Part shown: one piece after another, positions 49,627 through 60,233 of the stretch
How positions within the stretch are numbered: position 1 is the stretch's first letter
How the letters are laid out: each line of letters opens with the position of its first letter
Assembly: GCF_002865645.1 (NCBI RefSeq)
Contig: NW_020194594.1
Coordinates: 1-64,000 of the forward strand
Source: Hyaloscypha bicolor E
Taxonomy: Eukaryota > Ascomycota > Leotiomycetes > Helotiales > Hyaloscyphaceae
Direction: 5' to 3'
Length of the DNA: 64,000 nt
Position numbers and translations under genes: made by a program
The notes under the pieces: model-generated
The model's input: the letters and a program-made list of their open reading frames with translations, nothing else
The model's database searches: none
Told to the model about the DNA's origin: nothing

Positions 49627-50496
49627 CACTTTCTCGACGAGACATGCGCGGCAACGGAGATCAACAAGATGATGTGCCGTGTCGTTGTCAATAAGTTGCT
49701 TCCACTCCACGAGTACGCGCCAGACGACCCACTGTCACCAGGCGAGCCCTCCCATAACGTCCAAGCCATTCTGCCGAATATTCTTCCAGAGCCATTCGTC
49801 TACGAGAACCGCCGCCAGTTCCTCGAGACCGTCAACGAAGGTAGCATTCGCGCAGCGATATCATCTTTGTTCGACGTCGACTTGTCGTCAAGCGCAAAGG
49901 CCAGTCTCTTGATGCAGGGCGGAACGGTAAAGAGATATACTCTGAACAATCCGAAAAAGATATTCAGCAAGTTGATGGAGAATGAGGACTATGCGCGCGA
50001 CGTGAGGGATTTGTTGAAAGACACGTCCTTTGGACGAGCATACTTGGTAGTCGGATTCTTGACAACCACTGGGACTATATGGACGCAAACTGAGAGTCGA
50101 AGCATGTCGGCCGGGCTTAAAGTAACACTTCCTGCTCAAGTGGTAGGATTACCTCTCCTTGGAGTTGCAAACCCGGAACTTCACCCATCGGTCTCAACCA
50201 TAAAACGACAAGACCGACATATGCATGCGGTTGAAGAAGAGATCTTTGCCATCGCGTATGACGAGGTCAAGACTTCTTACGGCATATTGAAAAAGACACC
50301 TGTGTTGGGAAGTTCAGTCCGGCCCCAAGGTAAATCATTTGCATTCACACCCGAGAGCGATTCCGATGACTCGAGTGATGAAGACGACGGCTCAGACGCT
50401 ATGGAAGTTGTGTTAGTGGATGGGTACGACGAGGACGATGAGGACGATGACTTCATGGCCCGGCCGAATCATTTTGATTGCGAAGTGGAAGATTGA
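49609..50496 (+). CDS. Putative gasdermin-like pore-forming protein with acidic C-terminal tail
   Basis: Codes 295 residues from the ATG at 49,609; a later start at 49,669 is possible. Residues 96-225 have an alternating layout that suggests a gasdermin-type N domain: a strand (SLLMQGGTVKRYTL), a helix (NPKKIFSKLMENEDYARDVRDLL), a strand (RAYLVVGFLTTTGTIW), a Gly/Pro-rich hairpin region (about 165-195) and a closing strand EEIFAIAYDEVKTS. Residues 250-295 are strongly acidic (runs of Asp/Glu/Ser). Known fungal gasdermins such as HET-Q1 and RCD-1 are 250-300 residues and are controlled by a short C-terminal extension. Many lie beside protease genes, including CHAT or subtilase NLRs. The gene is head-to-head with the CHAT-STAND gene. 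The assignment is from pattern and context, not from a clear motif. It could be another conserved fungal family of unknown fold. Confidence 0.45.
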   Translation: MTRRRHHFLDETCAATEINKMMCRVVVNKLLPLHEYAPDDPLSPGEPSHNVQAILPNILPEPFVYENRRQFLETVNEGSIRAAISSLFDVDLSSSAKASLLMQGGTVKRYTLNNPKKIFSKLMENEDYARDVRDLLKDTSFGRAYLVVGFLTTTGTIWTQTESRSMSAGLKVTLPAQVVGLPLLGVANPELHPSVSTIKRQDRHMHAVEEEIFAIAYDEVKTSYGILKKTPVLGSSVRPQGKSFAFTPESDSDDSSDEDDGSDAMEVVLVDGYDEDDEDDDFMARPNHFDCEVED

Positions 50497-50827
50497 TAGC
50501 GAGTCGAGTGAAGATAGATGAGAATTATCGGAAAGGGGTGCTAGCATGTGAGCACCAGAGCAATATTATCAGAATTAAGCACCATTTCACGCACTACGAA
50601 TCGCAGAAGATGATTTCGCAGAATTTCTATTGATTTTTGGCGGACGATCTAATTACATGATTGAACTACCACTTGTCAGGGGTCTTGTTCCCCTGCATCA
50701 ACTGTTGAAATAGCGCCAAGGGCCTAGTGCTGTATCAAGCTTCCCCAGATTTCGCTTCGCTTGCACCAAAAAAACATCAGCCCATCCTCAATACCACTCC
50801 TCCACCTTACAGCAACAACAATCCACG
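50497..50827. promoter_or_regulatory. Intergenic, AIM18 promoter
   Basis: 331 bp between the gasdermin-like gene and AIM18, with pyrimidine- and A-rich sequence (ACAGCAACAACAATCC) just before the AIM18 ATG, typical of fungal leaders. No other element seen. Confidence 0.5.
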
Positions 50828-52063
50828 ATGTCTCTTTTTACCCCCTCAGCACGGATACTGCGAGGCCTCGGCCCTCATCTCCGAAAGTCACAATGCCTTC
50901 GCACCCGCGCTCAATTCCGCACGCTAACAACCAAACCACCCCTCTCCTCCCCTCCGAGCTCCAAACCACCCCGCACCCGGCTGGACCCCATAATCCTCCA
51001 TCGCCTCGAAGCAGAACGCAGAGCATACTACAAACGCCGCTCCTACTACGCAGCAGCCGGTTTCGTCTTCGGCATGATAGCTATCTTCGTCACAGCAACA
51101 CAAATCCCACTCGATCCTACCCCAAAACCTACCTCCACCTCCGACTCCTCCAGCACAACCAGCTCAATCATCAAACCCACCAAACTCGATTCAGGACGCA
51201 GAGCAGATGACCCAATGGTAGTTTTAGGAAGGGAGAGGAAAGTGGTAGTGCAAAAGCTCGGCGAGGAGCCTGAAGAGAAGGTCGACGTAGTGCATACGGG
51301 CACTTCTACAGTACCGACATTTCCTAGGATACTAGATTTTTACGACGACGAGCGAGAAGCGCGCGGTAATGGAACTGCGCCTGCTGTTCTCGACGACAGA
51401 CTTGTGGAGTACCAATTAGTCGGTTTGGGCATCCGGACGGTCAGTTTTCTGGGGATAGAAGTTTATGTGGTAGGGATGTATGTCGCGACGGACGATATTG
51501 CAGCCTTGCAGCAGGGCCTGGTGAGGATGATTGACCCGGTTGCTAGTACGCTTGTCGCAGGGGAGAAGGAGCAGTTGAAGGGCAAGCTGTTTGATGCTGA
51601 GGAGGGGACGAGGGTTTGGAGCACGGTGTTGAAGGAGGGGGGCATTAGAACGTTGTTGAGGATTGTGCCGACGCGGAATACGGACTTCCACCACCTGAGG
51701 GATGGCTGGGTTAGGAGTATTACGGCTAGGGCGGTGGCTGATAAGGAACAGTATGGAGATGAGGCGTTTGGGGATGCGGTAAGGGAGTTTAAGGGGTTGT
51801 TTAATAGGGGGAGCGTGCCGAAGCAGAAGGAGCTGTTGCTGAGCAGGGACAAGAAGGGCAAGTTGGCGGTTTGGTATGATGATGGGAAGAACGGGGCACA
51901 GAGGTTGGGAGGTGTGCGTGATGAGAGGTTATCGAGGGCTGTGTGGTTGAATTACCTGGCTGGGAAAACGGTCGCAAGTGAAGGAGCGAGGAAAAGCATT
52001 ATAGAGGGCATTATGGAGTTCGTAGAGCGTCCCGTTGGCACCGTAGCCACACAGGTTGTATAG
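50828..52063 (+). CDS. AIM18: Altered inheritance of mitochondria protein 18 (chalcone isomerase-like, mitochondrial)
   Basis: Intronless, 411 residues. The N-terminus is rich in Arg/Ser/Leu without acids (SARILRGLGPHLRKSQCLRTRAQFR), a mitochondrial presequence. A membrane helix lies at about 73-93 (YAAAGFVFGMIAIFVTATQI). A chalcone-isomerase-fold domain follows from about 180: LVGLGIRTVSFLGIEVYVVGMYVA, then LRIVPTRNTDFHHLRDGWVRSI, then FKGLFNRGSVPKQKELLL. This is the AIM18/FMP22 pattern. Family members lie at the inner mitochondrial membrane and lack a known enzymatic activity; yeast mutants show altered mitochondrial inheritance. It converges with the glutaredoxin gene, with only 112 bp between stop codons. 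Confidence 0.9.
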   Translation: MSLFTPSARILRGLGPHLRKSQCLRTRAQFRTLTTKPPLSSPPSSKPPRTRLDPIILHRLEAERRAYYKRRSYYAAAGFVFGMIAIFVTATQIPLDPTPKPTSTSDSSSTTSSIIKPTKLDSGRRADDPMVVLGRERKVVVQKLGEEPEEKVDVVHTGTSTVPTFPRILDFYDDEREARGNGTAPAVLDDRLVEYQLVGLGIRTVSFLGIEVYVVGMYVATDDIAALQQGLVRMIDPVASTLVAGEKEQLKGKLFDAEEGTRVWSTVLKEGGIRTLLRIVPTRNTDFHHLRDGWVRSITARAVADKEQYGDEAFGDAVREFKGLFNRGSVPKQKELLLSRDKKGKLAVWYDDGKNGAQRLGGVRDERLSRAVWLNYLAGKTVASEGARKSIIEGIMEFVERPVGTVATQVV

Positions 52064-52175
52064 TATGTAAATATAGCATCACACCCAAAATTAAAATATG
52101 CAATGCGTATCCAAAGTATCAACCTTGTTTTCATTTCTAGTGTATCATCATCATTTCTCCCATCCCACATCTAGT

Positions 52176-52620
52176 TTACAAAGCGCCAGCATCCTTCAAC
52201 AATTGAGGCAGTTGGCTCTTCTTCGCCTGTAAATCCGAATTGCCACCGATGTGTTGCTTCTTGATGTATATATTTGGCACCGATCGCTGGCCGTTGATCT
52301 CCTCGAGCGCATCCTGGATTGCCCTCCCGTCATCTGCATGCAATATTAGCCCCCGTCTTTCTTTTTCCCTCTCTCATCCACCAAGGATAACTCACCAACT
52401 TGATCCAACTCAATGGTATAGTACTTCGCGCCCATCTCGGTCAAGAGAGTCTTTGTAGCTCTGCAGTATGGGCAGTATGATTTGCTGAAGACGGCTAGAG
52501 TATACCAATGGGTTAGCAATTGCGCAAGATCGGGAATGGGGTGGGGGAGGGAAGGAGGGAGTACTTACCAACAGCATTCTCGTCAATGATTTGCTCGGCC
52601 TTGGTCTTTGCGGCAGACAT
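52176..52620 (-). CDS. Dithiol glutaredoxin (CPYC type)
   Basis: Three exons: 52,620-52,569, 52,494-52,396 and 52,333-52,176, 102 residues, with introns of 74 and 62 nt (GTAAGT and GTGAGT donors). The active site is SKSYCPYCR. The glutathione-binding SVPNIYIKKQHIGGNSD (TVP/GG motif) follows, and the end is QLPQLLKDAGAL. It reduces disulfides and glutathionylated proteins using glutathione, as in yeast Grx1/Grx2. The frame continues open upstream of the ATG with a basic, Ser-rich stretch (SFLRRFFTSTSVSPAN) that looks like a mitochondrial presequence but has no ATG in this exon. Confidence 0.93.
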
Positions 52621-53164
52621 GTTTGCGGGGCTGACAGAAGTCGAAGTGAAGAATCGGCGTAGGAACGAAATGGTGGGCAACTGTTTTGGGGGTTGTTTTG
52701 GGAAAGGGGGTTTTGCGCTCTTTAAGTACGGAGGGGGAGGGGCGAGGGGCAAGGGGCAATGCCGCAATGGATACTTTATCAAAGCGGAATGGAATCAGAA
52801 AGTGAATTTCTAAGAAGAGTACCGAGTGATTGTGATGACTGATTGGGCCAGGTCTGGAATGACGCAAGATGCAGCGAGTGATTGGGGCCGAGGCGATCTC
52901 GCAGAAGGATGACAAAGAGAGAGCGACCCTTGCCGAGCCTGGCACAAGCCATCCTTGAACGAAGCAGAAGAAGCATCACCACCGCTTTGCTGGCAGGTTC
53001 CGAAACGAGGTCAGTATTTGGAATCTCTGAAAGAAAAAAACACGGCATGTTCTGAAATACCGGAAATTGAATAGAATTATGTGAGAGGATGATCGTGACA
53101 TTTTCAAGACATTGAGAAACGCTCGTCAGCATGACCATGACAACGTGATTCCCGCCCCCAAAAG
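52621..53164. promoter_or_regulatory. Divergent promoter region between glutaredoxin and BAG-domain genes
   Basis: About 540 bp between the two starts. Its part near 52,621-52,790 is open in the glutaredoxin frame without an ATG. No transcription-factor sites can be named with confidence. Confidence 0.4.
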
Positions 53165-54485
53165 ATGTGTTGGAAAAGATTTCCATTTTCGCTTCCGGGC
53201 ACAACCAGCTGTCCTTGTCCTCGAGTCAACTCCACGCCTCCGATCAATCCACCCCACCTCACCTCACCACCTGACTCAAAAGGCAAGCACATATCCAATA
53301 AGCCAGGCACCAGATAGGTTTCCGCAGGGCTCAAGGAAACCAGATTCAAAACTGGCTTCCTCCAGCGCCGTGGGTGGCACGCTGTCATCCATTCTCTCGC
53401 GACTTCCTGACTCTCTTCAGAGCTACCTCGACGCCTCTCTCACACATCTGCAATCCGCCTACTCCTCACTCCCGCCCTCCACTCAATCCTACCTCGAATC
53501 TGCAGCCAAGGCCACGCACCTCGACAGCGTCCCTCCCACCGTCGCTGGTAGCGTCCTCCTGCTCCTTACAACCGCAGCAGCAGTTTCAATGAGCGGCTGG
53601 GGCCGCTCGTTCTGGGGTGGACCAAGACCACGACTCTCGCCCTTTGGAAGTCGTGCATACACACCAAACGTCACGGACGAAGACTTCTCGTATATCACCT
53701 CTGAAGACTTAGCCCATCCAGGGCGAACATATGACCCTCACGCACGACCTCCTCCCCCTTCCCTCTCGGCGGAAGACGATGTTCTGTTGATCAAGAACAA
53801 GGGGATTATATACCCGGTCAAGTTCCCGGCGTACAGTATCGGGGATGGGAAGCTGGAGGTTAGGGATGTGAGGGAGCGTGCTGCGGATGTCATGGATCTG
53901 CCGGACGGCAGTGCAAGGAGGATCAAGTTGCTGTATAAGGGCCAGCAGTTGAAAGATGACTATAAGCCGTGCAGGGACTACAGTCTCAAGAATAACAGCG
54001 AGGTGCTGTGTATAGTGGGCGATGCACAAGAAGGCAGCGAGGACTCAGAGGATGACAGCGAAAGCGTGGCTGAGGGCGTAACTAAGAAGAAACGGAATCG
54101 CAAGAGCAAGAAGAAGGGGAAGAGGAAGGATGGCAATCTTTCTCCTGGCGATGGGGCAAGTTCTGATGCCAGAGGAGCCAGCTCTGCGAATTCCAGAACG
54201 GTGTCCCCGGCTCCGCCGAACAGCGCGATGGAGAAGATCCAGGCTATTTCTTCCCATTTCCATACCAAAATCTTGCCCATGTGCGTCCAGTTCACCGCTT
54301 CTCCGCCCGAGGATCCCAAGAAGAGAGACTTTGAGCATAAGAAGCTGAGCGAGACGATCATGAATGAGGTCTTGCTCAAGCTGGATGCTGTGGAGACAGA
54401 GGGGGATAATGAGGCGAGGGAGAAGAGGAGAGCGTTGGTTAGGGAGACGCAGGGCGTTTTGAATGGCTTAGATGAAAAGGTTTAA
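53165..54485 (+). CDS. BAG-domain co-chaperone with ubiquitin-like domain and N-terminal membrane segment
   Basis: The well-supported part runs from about 53,331 to 54,485. It begins with an amphipathic Ser/Leu/Tyr-rich segment ([20 protein letters not shown]). A membrane helix [17 protein letters not shown] follows. Next is a ubiquitin-like domain ([49 protein letters not shown]), a Lys-rich linker, and a C-terminal BAG domain ([18 protein letters not shown] through [15 protein letters not shown]). BAG domains bind the Hsp70 ATPase domain and promote nucleotide release; the membrane-bound fungal version recalls Snl1 of the ER and nuclear envelope. The 5' end is unresolved, because the main frame has no ATG before 53,589. 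One option is an ATG at 53,165 spliced to a CCGCAG acceptor ending at 53,330. Confidence 0.85.
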
Positions 54486-55366
54486 TTCTACGTTCTAGAG
54501 TGATGGGCCAGCATATTACGAATTTCCTTGCGCATTTGCATGGGCGCTTGCAGGAGGAAGGGAGAGATGCTTGGGCATGGCGTTTGCGAGATATGGCTTA
54601 GTTGCATGGGGTCGTTGACCATAGTGGGGACTTGAAAGACAGGTTTCTCATATAGAATGGCATGCCTTTCTGATGATCTTGGGCGTTGTGATTCCAGTTG
54701 AAGATGGAGCGTGCCGTGGTTTACTTCATATTGTGGCTGAATTAACCATCAACAGCTGGAACAATCAACTTGAATGGCTTTTCGGTGACACTGACACATT
54801 GAAGCCTGTGAATAAGATACATTCATGTTGTTATATTACTTGCTTTCTAAGTATCCCAGGAAAAGCAAGGTTAAAGGATTCAATGTACCAAATTATGGGG
54901 GACTTTCAGACAACAATTTGCTACTATTGTCTCACAGGGGGTTTAAACTCCGGGATCCCGCTGCGTTTTTCCCCTCCCAATATCACCGTTTGCAGCCCCA
55001 GCAAATCACGGGGATGGTAAATGTTAAAAACAACCAGCCATCAACATCCGCCCAACAAGTTGCCATCAATCCTCGATCAACGAGAATTGGAAATCTAGAG
55101 CCGCTTTGTTAAATCATTTTCACTGAACAAATTCACCTCGCTGCACTCAAAGTTTTGGATTTTGTCAATTGGGCTTTTCAGGGCCCAGTTGTGGTCACGT
55201 GGACGCTAAAGAAGCGAGTCGCACTTTCTTTCTACAATTTCTGTGCAGGGCATCGGAATCAAGTAACTCACGACAAATCGACACCACACCTCCACCATCA
55301 CGAAGGTAGAGGATACCGGCAACCCTTCCGACATCTGTCTTCTCACCACCGTGAAGCAGGACAAAA
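54486..55366. other. Intergenic, no gene seen
   Basis: About 880 bp with several short open frames (for example 54,673-55,020) lacking any motif. The last 200 bp, including CAACTCACGACAAATCG-like A/C-rich sequence, should hold the L16 promoter and leader. Confidence 0.5.
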
Positions 55367-56318
55367 ATGTCGACCTTCGAGCCAACCGTAAGTCTCCCGT
55401 ACCACCTCGCACCTCGCGCCTGTCAACACGATGGAAAAGCTTTGCGGATTGAGGATGAGGACTGTCTGGGAAATGGATACTGATTCTACTGTGTGGCATA
55501 GATCACGATCGATGGCAAGGGTCATCTCCTCGGTCGGCTGGCAAGCACTGTCGCTAAGCAGTTGCTCAATGGCCAGAAGATCGTCGTTGTGCGCTGTGAG
55601 GCCTTGAACATCTCCGGAGAGTTCTTCCGTGCGAAGCGTACGTTATACCAATGCTCCCCAGCTGCTGCATTCGATTTGAAGGAAAAGGGATTGGTTGGCG
55701 CGTCGAGGACACGATGGGACGATGACTGACTCGATTTTGTCCACAGTAAAGTACCACGCCTACCTCCGAAAGATGACCCGATACAACCCAACTCGAGGAG
55801 GTATGATCTCCCTCCCGGACTGCGAAGCTGTCGAATTTGCGCAAGGAAATTTTGTCTGACTCATAACAGGTCCTTTCCATTTCCGTGCTCCGTCAAGAAT
55901 CTTCTACAAGACCGTCCGTGGCATGATTCCCCACAAGACCGCCCGCGGTGCCGCTGCTATGGAGAGACTCAAGGTTTTCGAGGGTGTCCCGCCGCCATAT
56001 GACAAGATCAAGAGAGTTGTTGTCCCGCAAGCATTGAGGGTATTGAGATTGAAGCCCGGCCGAAAGTACTGCACGGTTGGCAGGTTGAGCCATGAAGTCG
56101 GCTGGAAGTACCAAGATGTTGTTGCTAGGTTCGTACTGCTGGGTTACTGGAGCTGAGAATCAGAGCTGACTGGAAATAGACTTGAGGAGAGACGAAAGGT
56201 TAAGGGCGCAGCATACTATGCACGCAAGAAGGCGGCAAGAAAACAACTATCGGACGCCCAAAAGAGCGCGAAGGTTGACGGCAAGACCAAGAAGCAGTTG
56301 GCCGAGTACGGTTACTAG
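55367..56318 (+). CDS. RPL16: 60S ribosomal protein L16 (uL13 family)
   Basis: Five exons: 55,367-55,387, 55,502-55,637, 55,747-55,800, 55,870-56,128 and 56,180-56,318, 202 residues. All four introns are GT-AG. The first exon codes only seven residues (MSTFEPT). Conserved blocks include [88 protein letters not shown] and VGWKYQDVV. Length and sequence match fungal L16 (L13a in animals). It is an intron-rich, highly expressed housekeeping gene. Confidence 0.97.
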
Positions 56319-57307
56319 ACATTCCTCGGGAGTTGATTCTGCTTTTCGGGATGGTTTGGGGCTGTTCATGTTTCCTGCTGCGGTTTTCGTATTCTGCGTC
56401 AGCATCAACACCTTTTCAATGCTTTGTTCGAGCCTTTCGTTTGGCGAGATCCCAAGGCCTGGTTACACCACAATCATACGCATACACTGGTCGGAGGGGT
56501 TGCTATCATCGAAAAGAGCGTTGATATCTGGGAACTCTGCTGTGTATAAGCTTTCGTCTTGCATGCCATAAGGAAATGAATCCGAATAAAGAATAAGAAT
56601 AGAGGCGTCTTTGGACCTGTGACATGGAGAGGACTTGATATGCTAATGATATTGATGGAAGGCCTCATAATTGAACATCCGTCTCAATAAGCTGATGTGA
56701 ATCTCCCATATATATCCCTGTTCGTACTCCCCTACCTCTCAGCAAGTAATCTTGCCGTATCTTTCCTATTCAATTCTCTTCTCTTCCAACCTCCCCCATC
56801 CCAGCTCTCAGCCTTGCATTAACCCTCGACTCCTTCCACCCTTCTAATCAACCAATCACACCCCAAACCACCAAAAGGAAGTCTCCCGATACCGCCAACC
56901 TTTCCTCAGGCTAGCTTCCACTCATCCCTCCAACCGAGGAAGTCGAACTCCAATAGCAGAGCGGGCCCGCAAGCCAACCTACCCCACACCAAGCTAAGAT
57001 CGTCGCCAGCCAGTGACGAGCTCCCCTTGGCTTCTCCATAAGAAGAACTTCTCCCCTGCTTTAAATTTTCTTAGATACTTAAACACACCTCTCTCAACTC
57101 AATTACCCTCGTTATTTTCTTAGACTGCGGTTCTATAAGAGGAAGCAATTCAGCAAGCCATTGGATGTGTTCCTTCGGACACTCGTGATACTCCGCCAAT
57201 CGTCACCAACGTCACCTCATCCCACCAGCTTGTTTGAACTTATATATCTCATCCACCTTCACCACCAGCTCCCTCCTCAATCCTCTCTCTCACGCCAAGT
57301 CCTTGAA
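56319..57307. other. Intergenic between L16 and acyl-CoA synthetase genes
   Basis: Nearly 1 kb. The stretch 56,740-57,300 is strongly pyrimidine-rich on the plus strand, as in many fungal promoters and leaders. The frame upstream of the synthetase ATG is open but starts without an ATG. No gene recognised. Confidence 0.5.
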
Positions 57308-59350
57308 ATGTCACCACCACTCTCCCGACTCCAAGCGCTCACAACACACTTCCTCCCCTCCGCCTCGCCCACCGCAACAGACCCCACAAAATACACGCAC
57401 ACTCATCACATCCATACGCTTTCTCCAACTTCATTTCTCCCACGAGCCGCCGAGATAGAACCAGATGCGGAAGCTATCGTCCACATAACGTCCAACGGAG
57501 CCATCCTGCGACGCACTTACACCGAATTCGGAGACCGGTCTCGCGGGCTCGCTTACTTCCTGCTCAAGCACGGCTTCAAGCGCATCGGGATCCTGGCACC
57601 CAACACCCCTGCTTTCCTGGAAAGTATTTTTGGGATTGCGGCTGCCGGAGCGGTTAATGTGGCGGTTAATTATAGGTTGAAGACGGAGGATATTAGTTAC
57701 ATCTTCACGTTCTCGGAAGTCGATGTAATCATCGTAGACCAAGAATATTTGCATCTTCTAGATGATTTTAGGAAGCAAAGACCAGGAGTACCGTTTATCA
57801 TCGACACGGACACGGATGCCACCTCAGGCGAGCTTTCGGGGCCATTCGATGAGGCGGTGTTGGAAGGATTGAGATGGGATGGCGAGAATGGGGCGAAAGG
57901 ATGGAAGGGCTTGAAAGCCCAGGCAGATGATGAGGATGATATGATTGCGATTCCGTTTACGAGTGGGACGACGGCGAAGCCGAAGGGTGTTGTTTATACG
58001 CATCGTGGTGCGTATCTTGCGGCGCTGGGGAATGTGATTGAGAGTGGCCTGAACTTTCATACGGGGCGGTGCGGGTATCTTTGGACGCTACCGATGTTTC
58101 ATGCTATGGGCTGGAGTAAGTGAACACTCTCTTTTTTGACTTTCTGGAAGTTGGGATTTTGGAATAGGTATCACTTTTCAAGTGGACTTGGATGGTTGAA
58201 GGAGTTTTCCGAGCTACTCAGCTCCAGTCTGAAGAGTCCTTGAAATCACCCTATCCTCTCAACTATGAGCCCAAATTCTGTCTGGACGAAACGATATTTT
58301 CATATCAAATCTTTTGGTGCCAAATTACTAACATCCACCCTAGCATTTCCGTGGGCAGTAACAGCCGTCCGAGGAACCCATTACTGCCTCCGCAAAATCG
58401 ACTACCCCCTGATCTGGAAACTCCTCAAAACCGAAAACATCACACACTTCAACGCAGCCCCAACAGTCAACACCCTCCTCTGTGCCTCTAAAGATGCTTC
58501 AAAACTCCCCAACCCGGTCCGTGTCACCGTAGCCGCCTCGCCACCAACAGCCCATCTCTTCGAGCAAATGACAAACCTAAACCTCTACCCCGTGCACGTC
58601 TACGGCTTAACCGAAACCTACGGGCCCATCACAAAAGGTTACCACATGCCTGTCTGGGACACGCTCCCCCTCAAAGAAAAATACGCGCGAATGGCGCGCC
58701 AGGGTCACGGCTTCATCACCGGCCTCCCCATCCGGATCATCAAGCCCGACCAACCCGACGGCGTCCTCATCGACGTCGCGAAAGACGGCAAGGAGATTGG
58801 AGAAATCATCTTTTTTGGCAATATCTGCGCGAAGGAGTATTTGAAAGATGACGAGGCGACGAGGAAGCTGTTTGCCGGGGGTGCGTTGCACAGTGGAGAT
58901 TTGGCGGTTTGGCATGAGGATGGGAGTGCGCAGATCTTGGATCGGGCGAAGGATATTATTATCTCTGGTTTGTGTCCCGTTCCTTTCCCTTTCCCTCCCT
59001 CTTCCTTCCTTTCATTTTACTGACGTTAAGATTCTTTAGGAGGCGAAAACATCTCCTCCGTCGCCCTGGAAGCAATGCTCGTGCAACATCCCTCCGTCCT
59101 CGAAGCAGGCGTAGTGGCGGTATCAGATTCCCACTGGGGCGAGCGTCCAAAGGCTTTCATTACCGTCAAAGAAGGGAAGGAAATGAAAGGCGAGGAACTG
59201 ATCAAGTGGGCGAAGCACGAGAGTGCAATTAGTAAGTTTATGGTGCCGAGGGAGGTGGAGGTTGTGAAGGAGCTGCCGAAGACGAGTACGGGGAAGGTGA
59301 AGAAGAATGTGCTTAGAAAGTGGGCGAAGGGGGACTATAGTGAAAAGTGA
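57308..59350 (+). CDS. Acyl-CoA synthetase / AMP-binding adenylating enzyme
   Basis: Three exons: 57,308-58,115, 58,344-58,967 and 59,040-59,350, 580 residues. The first intron is long (228 nt) with TACTAAC before its acceptor, and the second is 72 nt. Motifs in order: AMP-binding loop FTSGTTAKPKGVVYTHRG, LPMFHAMGW, VYGLTETYG, HSGDLAVWHEDG, LDRAKDIIISGGENISS, and the C-terminal catalytic lysine in PKTSTGKVKKNVLRKW. The enzyme makes an acyl-adenylate from a carboxylic acid and ATP and passes it to CoA. The substrate cannot be read from sequence; relatives act on short/medium-chain or aryl acids. The C-terminus YSEK is not a peroxisomal SKL-type signal. The start is the first in-frame ATG, followed by a Ser/Thr/Pro-rich leader. 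Confidence 0.93.
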
Positions 59351-60233
59351 AGGATGAGTGAGGTTGGCATGAGAAGAAGTGTATATATTTCGCTTTGCAG
59401 CTTAGACGGGTTGTGAGTGGTTGCTTAGACAAATCTCTGTATTATTCTTTCAGTGTGGGTTATGGTCGGCCCATTGATTCCTAACCAATATTTCGACGGA
59501 GCTTTATCTCAATAAACGAACTCCCAGCCAAAAATTCAAGACTGAGATCACTCTACCTCCGAAATGTCGTTGCGGTTTTCCAGCATCAAGACCACGAAGT
59601 TCCATCGCTGGCCAAGGTGAGTCGACGAGTGTCCTCCTTGAATCCTCATAGCCTGCCTCTTCGCCTCACCGTTTCACATGTCAGTGCTAGATTACCCCCT
59701 AGAAATATGGGCGGCGGAACTCACTTTAGGTGGGCTTGGTACCACTATAAACCTTAAAACCACAACATCGCATCCGTTGCCCACCTTTTGGGGGAATCTT
59801 CCTCCATATCTTGACATTCAAAGGGCAGATTATCAAGACATAATCGATTAATAACCTGTAGATTTACCCTGGCTAGCCACAAGTGCTTGTGTTGGGACAG
59901 TCGCAATATATCCTTCCTCATTGACCCAGACAAGCTGCGTGTCCTCGTTTAGAATGGGAACCTAGCCCATACGGGGGTTTTATCATGTTACGCTCCGCAG
60001 TATGGACGCCTATCGAATGGCGCATGGAGAATCACCCTGAGGGAGAAAACCTTCAAGATATTGATGCCGCGCAAGAAGGATACCACAAAAACCGAACCAG
60101 GCTATTGTTGACATTGCTCAGAGCTACAGGTTTGAGAAGCTTCTCTGCCGGTGTGTGAGTCTGAGACGATCTGAACTTCAGGACTGACCATGGTCACTTT
60201 AGCCGTCAAGATGCGGCGATATCATCCGAGTGT
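59351..60233. other. Intergenic with small unresolved frames
   Basis: An ATG at 59,564 opens MSLRFSSIKTTKFHRWP followed by a consensus-like donor GTGAGT at 59,617. An ATG at 59,682 opens a short frame with PLEIWAAELTLGGLGTTI. Either could be the 5' part of the decayed F-box-like gene downstream or a small separate gene. The splice cannot be settled by eye. Confidence 0.3.

Noticed and set aside
54673..55020. A 115-codon frame downstream of the BAG gene
   Set aside because: No recognisable motif and an overlapping frame of similar length; treated as intergenic.
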